In this document: positions 58,161 through 64,000 of the stretch, piece by piece
Numbering within the stretch: position 1 is the stretch's first letter
Layout of the letters: every line of letters begins with the position of its first letter
DNA from: Bibersteinia trehalosi
GTDB taxonomy: Bacteria > Pseudomonadota > Gammaproteobacteria > Enterobacterales > Pasteurellaceae
Reading direction: 5' to 3'
Length of the DNA: 64,000 nucleotides
NCBI RefSeq assembly: GCF_004346205.1
Contig: NZ_SMAM01000002.1
Coordinates: 186,001-250,000, forward strand
Notes under the pieces: generated by a model
Seen by the model: the letters and a program-made list of their open reading frames with translations, nothing else
Database searches by the model: none
What the model was told of the DNA's origin: nothing
Program-made: the position numbers and the translations under genes

Positions 58161-58550
58161 TTACCAGCAACTATAGCAGAAACGACGCCATCCCCAACGA
58201 GGATAATCATCCCAATAATAACGTTGGCGCATATACTCTAGCTCTTCTTGAGCTTTGTAATTTTCAAGTGCCAACTTATAACATGCTTGAAACATTGGCT
58301 GACCTATTTTTTCTGCATAACGTTGTTCAAATTCTTGTTTTTGCTGTTCTGTTTGGCTTAAGGGTGGGTTAAATTGCTGGTGTAATAACTGTGCAGCTTC
58401 AGTATCACATTGTCTTGCCAGTTTAACTTGTAAAGCCTGCTCTGCCCGTAAGCGTTTCGCTTCTTGCACCGCTTTTTGTTCTGGGGTTAAAGCACAAGCA
58501 GAAAGTAGTAATGCACTACTGATTAAAGCTAATTTTGAGGGAAATTTCAT
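58161..58550 (-). CDS. Small lipoprotein of unknown function
   Basis: 129 residues. The lipobox LLSAC sits at residues 15-19 after a short hydrophobic signal. The rest is charged and helical (EQKAVQEAKRLRAEQAL) and ends with an aromatic-rich YYWDDYPRWGWRRFCYSCW tail. No family recognised. It begins 3 bases after the glnE stop, so it is cotranscribed with glnE by spacing. No residue after the lipobox suggests inner-membrane retention (no Asp at +2). Confidence 0.7.
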   Translation of the reverse strand: MKFPSKLALISSALLLSACALTPEQKAVQEAKRLRAEQALQVKLARQCDTEAAQLLHQQFNPPLSQTEQQKQEFEQRYAEKIGQPMFQACYKLALENYKAQEELEYMRQRYYWDDYPRWGWRRFCYSCW

Positions 58551-58553
58551 AAC

Positions 58554-61457
58554 TTACTCCTGTTTAAGAGAAGAAAAGAGATTGTTCCATATCTGACAGA
58601 CAATTTCACGTTCTGTTGCAAACTCTGTCTTAACGACATAACTTTCTTGATTAAGTAAATTAAGCTGATGCACCCTATTACGTAAACAGATGTAACACTG
58701 CTTGAGCAGCTCGCCTTGTTCGGCACTTAAAATGCCACATGCAATCGCACTGTCAAAAATCCGCACATTATCTGACCAAACCGCCATATCTGGATAATAT
58801 GCGGCATAATTTAACACTAAAAACTGGGCGATAAATTCAATATCTGTAATGCCACCTCGGTCATTTTTTAAATGGAAAACATCCGACTGATTTTTCGCAA
58901 AATGCATATGCATTTTGCTCCGCATTTTGCAAATTTCCTCACTTAATTGACCGCTTGCACGCTTTTGGCATAACGTTTCTCGGCGAATTCGTGCAAATTT
59001 TTGACGCAATTCAGGCGAACCATAAACCGCTCTAGCACGCACTAATGCTTGGTTTTCCCATGTCCATGCCTCATTTTTCTGATAAAAATCATACGCCTCA
59101 AAGGTGCTAACTAACAGTCCTGCTTCTCCAGACGGGCGCAAGCGCATATCCACTTCATACAACACGCCTGCCGCAGTATTTAAATTAAAAATGCCGTTAA
59201 TCTTCTGCGCCAACTTTAAATAAAATTGATGTGCGGAAATAGATTTTTTCCCCCCTTGGGTTTCGCTATTTTCTGGCGCATTATGCAAAAATACCAGATC
59301 CAAATCGGAGTTATAGCCGAGTTCAATCCCCCCTAATTTGCCATAGCCAACCACCACAAAATCTTGTGCCGCATCTTGCAAATGTTCGGGAACTCCAAAT
59401 CGACGAGCTACCGATTGCCATGCTAATTTAACCACTACGGCTATAATGGCTTCCGCAAGATAGGTTAAATGATCGCTAATTTTCATCACCGGTAATACCC
59501 CTAGAATGTCGGCAGCCGCAATGCGCAGAATTTGGCTCTGCTTGAATTGACGTAAGCTATCCATTAAAGCTTCTTCATCTTCTTCGGGAATACGCATTAG
59601 GTATTCTTGTAATGCGGCAGGATATTCATCTAAACCTATCACACGCGTTAAACTTTTTTGAACAATCAGTTCATCAAGTAGAATTGGGAAACGCGCAATC
59701 TGTTCAGCTATCATCACCGATTTACCACACAAACTAAGGAGCTGTGGCAGAATTTGCTCTTTTTCAAGGAGAAGTTCCAAATAGGTCGTGCGAGTCACAA
59801 TTTGATCGATGATTTTCAAAATACGTGGGAGCAATACTAAATAATCCTGCTGACTAAAAATCTGATCAACAACTCTCGGCATTAATTGACGTAAAACATC
59901 TCGCCCCCTTACGCCAATTGGACGCTTAAGCCATTCTTGTAAGATTGTTGAAAGATGCTGAAAGATCTCTGCATAATCTTTTTCTTGCACTGTGTAAGCA
60001 CGTAAATTTACGACAAGTTCTTCTAAAGTAATTTGGTAATGCAGTATATCCCGCCAAGCGGCATATGTTTGTTTTTCGTCACTCTTTTCGCTTTCATCTT
60101 CTTCCCCTACCAATTCATTAAAGATAGCTCGCACATTTTTCTGATGCTGGGCAAGTACAGCCAGAAAATCTTGCCAAGAGTGCACATTTTCTTTTGCTGT
60201 TGAAGCAAGATATTGCTTAGTAAGATAAATTAAAATTTCACGTTCTTTTTCATCATGGGGCAATGTTTGTGTTTGCTTATCTTCAATTGCCTGCAAACTA
60301 TTTTCCACTAATCGTAAAAAGAGATAAGCTTGCTGCAATTGTGCGACTTGCTCGTTTGAAAGCAATTTTAATTCGGCTAGATGCGGCAATACCTTGAGTA
60401 AACTGCGTTGTTGTAAGATCTTATCCCTGCCTCCTCGCATCATCTGGAATGCTTGTACGATAAACTCAATTTCTCGGATACCACCTGCACCAAGTTTGAT
60501 ATTCTCGGTCAATCCTCGGCGAGCAACCTCTCGGCTAATTTTTAATTTCATCTCACGCAGTGATTGAATCGCGCTAAAGTCTAAATAACGGCGATAAACA
60601 AAGGGACGTAACATTTGTGATAAATAGCGATGATTATGATTTTGCAAATTTTCACCCAAAATCCGCCCCTTGATCATCGCATAGCGTTCCCAATCTCGAC
60701 CCTGTTCTTGGTAATAATCTTCCATCGCGGTAAAGCTCAACACTAAAGCGCCACTCTCTCCAAATGGACGCAAACGCATATCCGTACGATACACAAAACC
60801 ATCCTCTGTTATCTGATCAAGAGCTTGGATAAGACGCTGCCCTAAGCGAGTAAAAAATTTGCTATTTTCCATTGGCTTACGCCCACCAGTGGTTTCACCC
60901 ATATCTGGGTAAGCAAAAATCAAATCAATATCCGAGGAAAAATTCAGCTCGCGACCTCCCAATTTTCCCATGCCAATAATGATGAATTCCTGCACTTCGC
61001 CCTGTTCATTCATTGGTGTGCCATAATCTTGACAGAGACGAGTGAATAACCAGTCCCGAGCATTAATAATCAATGCTTCTGCCAATTCAGATAATTTTTC
61101 AAAAACAACTTGAACTAAATGAGGGTTGTTGGATTGCAAATAGCTGAGTGCTGCCAGTTCTCGATGACGAAAATGGCGCAGCGTAGAATGTAATTCCTCT
61201 TCTGTTTCAACAGAATCTAGCAGCTGATGTAAACGAGTAGAATAATGTTCACAATGTTGCTCAGTAGGCGGCATCTCTAACCATTTTGTTAGCAATTCAG
61301 GTTGGTTTTGCAAAGTGGTATAGACAAAATCTGACATAGCAATTGCCTTTACAAGCGGTGCAATTTGCGCAGAATTTTGCAAAATGTCAGGAATGCGTTG
61401 AGAGGAAAACAATGTTTGTAACTTTTGTTCTGCTGATTGAAAAAGTAGAGATTCCAT
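58554..61457 (-). CDS. glnE: Glutamine synthetase adenylyltransferase/deadenylylase
   Basis: Controls glutamine synthetase by adding or removing AMP. 967 residues with two nucleotidyltransferase domains. The deadenylylase half has GKLGGRELNFSSDIDLIF near 167, and the adenylylase half GKLGGIELGYNSDLDLVF near 700. Both active-site DxD pairs are intact. A hairpin precedes it and the lipoprotein gene follows at 3 bases. Confidence 0.96.
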   Translation of the reverse strand: MESLLFQSAEQKLQTLFSSQRIPDILQNSAQIAPLVKAIAMSDFVYTTLQNQPELLTKWLEMPPTEQHCEHYSTRLHQLLDSVETEEELHSTLRHFRHRELAALSYLQSNNPHLVQVVFEKLSELAEALIINARDWLFTRLCQDYGTPMNEQGEVQEFIIIGMGKLGGRELNFSSDIDLIFAYPDMGETTGGRKPMENSKFFTRLGQRLIQALDQITEDGFVYRTDMRLRPFGESGALVLSFTAMEDYYQEQGRDWERYAMIKGRILGENLQNHNHRYLSQMLRPFVYRRYLDFSAIQSLREMKLKISREVARRGLTENIKLGAGGIREIEFIVQAFQMMRGGRDKILQQRSLLKVLPHLAELKLLSNEQVAQLQQAYLFLRLVENSLQAIEDKQTQTLPHDEKEREILIYLTKQYLASTAKENVHSWQDFLAVLAQHQKNVRAIFNELVGEEDESEKSDEKQTYAAWRDILHYQITLEELVVNLRAYTVQEKDYAEIFQHLSTILQEWLKRPIGVRGRDVLRQLMPRVVDQIFSQQDYLVLLPRILKIIDQIVTRTTYLELLLEKEQILPQLLSLCGKSVMIAEQIARFPILLDELIVQKSLTRVIGLDEYPAALQEYLMRIPEEDEEALMDSLRQFKQSQILRIAAADILGVLPVMKISDHLTYLAEAIIAVVVKLAWQSVARRFGVPEHLQDAAQDFVVVGYGKLGGIELGYNSDLDLVFLHNAPENSETQGGKKSISAHQFYLKLAQKINGIFNLNTAAGVLYEVDMRLRPSGEAGLLVSTFEAYDFYQKNEAWTWENQALVRARAVYGSPELRQKFARIRRETLCQKRASGQLSEEICKMRSKMHMHFAKNQSDVFHLKNDRGGITDIEFIAQFLVLNYAAYYPDMAVWSDNVRIFDSAIACGILSAEQGELLKQCYICLRNRVHQLNLLNQESYVVKTEFATEREIVCQIWNNLFSSLKQE

Positions 61458-61463
61458 AGCGCC

Positions 61464-61496
61464 AAAATCGAAATAGGGGCAATTTGACTTGCCCCT
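61464..61496 (-). terminator. Hairpin between yciI and glnE
   Basis: AGGGGCAA (61475-61482) pairs with TTGCCCCT (61489-61496); on the minus strand a weak T-rich stretch follows. Probably ends the yci operon transcript. Confidence 0.5.
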
Positions 61497-61503
61497 AGGA
61501 AAA

Positions 61504-61806
61504 TTAAAATACTTTGATAAATGGTTTTACAATAACATCGCCATAAACCCCTGCTTCAACATAGGGATCTTGGCTCGCCCATTCTTTAGCCGCCTCTAGC
61601 GAAGGGAATTTAGCAATTACTGTTGAGCCACTAAAACCGGCTTCCCCTGGTGTTGAGCTATCAACCGCGGGATTCGGCCCTGCAGTTAATAAACGCTCTT
61701 CCGCTTGTAATGCTTGTAAACGTGCTAAATGTTTATCGCGCACACTTAAGCGCTTTTCTAAGCTGTTTGGTAAATCTTGGGCAAAAATTACGTAATACAT
61801 CATCAT
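61504..61806 (-). CDS. yciI: YciI family protein
   Basis: 100 residues, ferredoxin-like YCII fold, biochemical role not established. [23 protein letters not shown] and [17 protein letters not shown] are family segments. Three ATG codons occur in a row; the first has AAGGAG at 7 bases. Last gene of a yciC-yciB-yciA-yciI set, the enterobacterial order. Confidence 0.88.
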   Translation of the reverse strand: MMMYYVIFAQDLPNSLEKRLSVRDKHLARLQALQAEERLLTAGPNPAVDSSTPGEAGFSGSTVIAKFPSLEAAKEWASQDPYVEAGVYGDVIVKPFIKVF

Positions 61807-61820
61807 TGTTTTCTCCTTAC

Positions 61821-62267
61821 TTAGTTTGAATGGCGTTCAATTAGCGCTAATGCTTGATCTAATTCAGGATTATTTTCGCGCGGAATTGGTCGTGGCTTTT
61901 TATCTTCTCCCACCGCAACATAGGTAAAATGTGCTTCTGTTACTTTCGTACGTCTGCCTGTGCCGTCATAAACTTTTTTAATCCAAATCTCAACCTTCAC
62001 ATCCATTGATGAACGACCAACGCGAGTGCAACTGCCATAACAGCAAACTACATCACCAATCGAAACGGGAGTGAGAAAAACCATTTTATCAACACATACT
62101 GTCACGACTCGCCCTTTCGCTATTTCTTTAGCGAGAATAGCGCCTCCTAAGTCCATTTGTGACATCAACCAGCCACCAAAAATATCGCCATTGGCGTTGG
62201 TATCTGCAGGCATTGCTAAGGTTCTCAATACTAGGCTACCGTGTGGTCTTTCGTTAGATTCTGTCAT
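61821..62267 (-). CDS. yciA: Acyl-CoA thioesterase YciA
   Basis: Hotdog-fold hydrolase of acyl-CoA esters. 148 residues. The catalytic region [21 protein letters not shown] at about 26-46 includes the conserved aspartate. The ATG overlaps the end of yciB by 14 bases. Confidence 0.93.
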   Translation of the reverse strand: MTESNERPHGSLVLRTLAMPADTNANGDIFGGWLMSQMDLGGAILAKEIAKGRVVTVCVDKMVFLTPVSIGDVVCCYGSCTRVGRSSMDVKVEIWIKKVYDGTGRRTKVTEAHFTYVAVGEDKKPRPIPRENNPELDQALALIERHSN

Positions 62268-62817
62268 TACTTTCTTCCTTATTTTGTTCTAGTTGTTTCA
62301 AATGTGGGTAGAGAAAAATCCCTGTTGCAACGACGGCAAGTAAGCTCAGCCCAGTTAGGCCAAACACTTTAAAACTTGCCCATGCATCATCTGAGAAAAA
62401 TTCGCTGATTACAATATTTAGCCCCGCACACAGAATAAAAAAGCTAGCCCAGCCAAGATTGAGTTTTTTCCATATGGCTAGAGGCAGTTTTAACTCTTTA
62501 CCGAGGAGCATCTGTACTAATGGCTTGTTAAAACCAAACTGGCTAATTAATAAAATTGAGGCAAAGATTAAATTGACAATCGTCACCTTCCATTTCAAGA
62601 AGGCAAGATCATTAAAATAAGCTGTCAGCAGGCCAAAGAAAACAACGGCAATTCCCATGATCCATTGGTTTTTTTCTATTTTCTTATATAGCACTTTAAG
62701 TAAAATCAGCTGAATAAGCGTCGCAATAACAAGAACAAGAGCTGCCTCTTGCACGCCATGGCTTTTATAAACGATAAACCACAAAATCAGTGGAATAAAA
62801 TCAAGTAGTTGTTTCAT
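62254..62817 (-). CDS. yciB: Inner-membrane septation protein A homologue
   Basis: 187 residues with five predicted membrane segments. [19 protein letters not shown] is the characteristic N-terminus of YciB/IspZ proteins, which influence cell envelope and division. Overlaps yciA and starts 7 bases after yciC. Confidence 0.93.
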   Translation of the reverse strand: MKQLLDFIPLILWFIVYKSHGVQEAALVLVIATLIQLILLKVLYKKIEKNQWIMGIAVVFFGLLTAYFNDLAFLKWKVTIVNLIFASILLISQFGFNKPLVQMLLGKELKLPLAIWKKLNLGWASFFILCAGLNIVISEFFSDDAWASFKVFGLTGLSLLAVVATGIFLYPHLKQLEQNKEESNDRI

Positions 62818-62824
62818 TTTTCCT

Positions 62825-63565
62825 CTATTGGCGATAACTTTGATAAAAACGGAAACTAAAAATTACCATCACTAAATTCACAAAGGCATTCAATGCTTGA
62901 GCGAGAATTACGCCAAATGTACCAAATGCACTAAATGCCCCCACTACAGAGCTCAATGCAGTAGGAATAAAATAGATAATGGCAGTAAACATAATTAATG
63001 GCAACATACGTCCATAACTGAGTCCCCAAGTAAATTTTAACGTTGCCCCCAAGGTTTTTCTTGGTTCTTCAATTAAATATGCATAAATCACCAAATTTAA
63101 TTTAATGAATACAAATAATCCCATTAACATGACAGGCATTGCAAGTAAAGGCGCGCTATCGCCAAGTGTAGGAAACAACGCAAAAGCAAGCCCTAAAGAG
63201 ATTGGAAAGACTTGTACTACAGTTAATAAAATGGCTTGCAGAAATAAACTAAAAGCGCTAGCTGCATTATGCAGAAAGGTTCGATAATCACCGTTATTAA
63301 TTGATTTAATATTTAAGATCAGTAATACATTTACAAAAACAATAACGAGCATGGAAAGCATTGAAGGTATCAACAGATCAATAGCTCTCATCTGTTCATG
63401 AATAGCGCTTCCTTCAGCCGCCTCTAAGAATGTAGAACGAGGAATAATTAAGCTAATTCCAATTTGTAACGCGGCTAATAGCACAACAGCAGATAAAGTA
63501 AATTGTGCCCGGTTACGAACGAAATTCCAAGTATCTTGGAATAGAGATTGAAAATTAATCGGCAT
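62825..63565 (-). CDS. yciC: UPF0259 membrane protein YciC
   Basis: Start at 63565 ([19 protein letters not shown]) gives 246 residues; an upstream in-frame start adds 15 residues without conservation. About six membrane segments. The family has no proven activity; E. coli YciC has been linked to outer-membrane homeostasis. First gene of the yci operon, divergent from yfbV. Confidence 0.88.
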   Translation of the reverse strand: MPINFQSLFQDTWNFVRNRAQFTLSAVVLLAALQIGISLIIPRSTFLEAAEGSAIHEQMRAIDLLIPSMLSMLVIVFVNVLLILNIKSINNGDYRTFLHNAASAFSLFLQAILLTVVQVFPISLGLAFALFPTLGDSAPLLAMPVMLMGLFVFIKLNLVIYAYLIEEPRKTLGATLKFTWGLSYGRMLPLIMFTAIIYFIPTALSSVVGAFSAFGTFGVILAQALNAFVNLVMVIFSFRFYQSYRQ

Positions 63566-63685
63566 TGAAATTCTCAACGGGTTTGTTAAAAATGTTGCGA
63601 AGTATAGCAACTGTTAGTGGTGATTTCTATTGTAGATTTCTACGACTTCGTTACAATACGCCATCATTTTGACGGAATCGCACTT

Positions 63686-64000
63686 ATGCTAACAACCATT
63701 CAAGCGGGGCAACGTTATATGAATACGTTTCCCAATCAGAAAAAACTTAATCTGTTTATGCCTGATTATCGTCTAATCCGCCTAGTTAAATTTGCCGGAA
63801 AAGCAATGCCTGCGTTTGCTTGTTTTGCCATTTGTTGGCAATATTTTTTCCCGGATCCAGAGCAATCTACTTTCGCTAGCGCCTTCTTAACAGCGTTATT
63901 TGCATTAAGTATTCCATTTCAAGGTTTATATTGGCTGGGAAAACGGGCAAAATCCCCACTGCCGTTACCATTGCTAGAATGGTATGAAACGTTACGGCAA
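63686..64000 (+). CDS. yfbV: UPF0208 membrane protein YfbV, N-terminal part
   Basis: Open from ATG 63686 to the end of the window, 105 codons, truncated by the window edge. It opens MLTTIQAGQRYMNTFPNQK and has two membrane segments, the second in LFALSIPFQGLYWLGKRAKS. This pattern is that of YfbV (E. coli: ALFALSLPMQGLWWLGKRS), which insulates the Ter macrodomain in E. coli. Confidence 0.85.
   Translation, partial: MLTTIQAGQRYMNTFPNQKKLNLFMPDYRLIRLVKFAGKAMPAFACFAICWQYFFPDPEQSTFASAFLTALFALSIPFQGLYWLGKRAKSPLPLPLLEWYETLRQ

Overview
This is a contiguous chromosomal segment from a Pasteurellaceae bacterium. The gene content matches the family (kdkA, hldE, gmhA, mmuM, UPF0319, the yciABC group, short SurA). 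The DNA uptake signal ACAAGCGGT and its complement recur across the window, often as inverted pairs between genes. That variant belongs to the Actinobacillus pleuropneumoniae / Mannheimia / Bibersteinia branch, not the Haemophilus influenzae branch. I do not assign a species.

Layout. 1-5.9 kb: end of ubiH, ruvC-yebC, a folE-truA-nudB operon, kdkA, and rpoE-rseA behind a probable sigma-E promoter. 6-11.4 kb: corC-lnt, a UPF0319 protein, the sirtuin cobB, then a small-ORF region that looks like remnant or accessory DNA. 11.5-21.8 kb: prfB with its programmed frameshift, metC, a purine permease behind a PurR operator, an acyl-CoA-dehydrogenase-like flavoprotein, mnmC, an unlisted 26-residue membrane ORF, purR-dedA, gmhA and frr. 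21.9-27.3 kb: a BacA/YddA-type ABC transporter and a TonB-dependent receptor, divergent from a secreted protein. 27.5-31.3 kb: metK and a divergent mmuM-permease pair around two MetJ-type operators. 31.4-40.1 kb: a membrane protein, dxr, a glycosyltransferase, relA, hemA and der.

40.2-51.4 kb holds a complete type I-C CRISPR-Cas locus: array 1, then cas3-cas5c-cas8c-cas7c-cas4-cas1-cas2, then array 2. The arrays use different repeats with different stem sequences but the same 3' handle, and their leaders are related. The 560 bp between cas4 and cas1 contain a promoter and a 47-codon ORF, followed by one orphan degenerate repeat, a spacer-length segment and a terminator. The first 17 bases of that segment match, in 16 positions, a site directly abutting the -35 element of the small ORF's promoter. 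The only mismatches in the first 18 positions are at 6 and 18, the positions type I Cascade flips out. This is the architecture of a CreTA module, in which a crRNA-like antitoxin uses Cascade to repress a toxin and so makes the host depend on its CRISPR effector. It is the main finding of the window.

51.4-64 kb: hldE, surA (behind a second probable sigma-E promoter) and rsmA; then fadD, rseC, rseB, a small lipoprotein, glnE, yciI, yciA, yciB and yciC on the minus strand; and the start of yfbV. rpoE-rseA and rseB-rseC are about 50 kb apart here.
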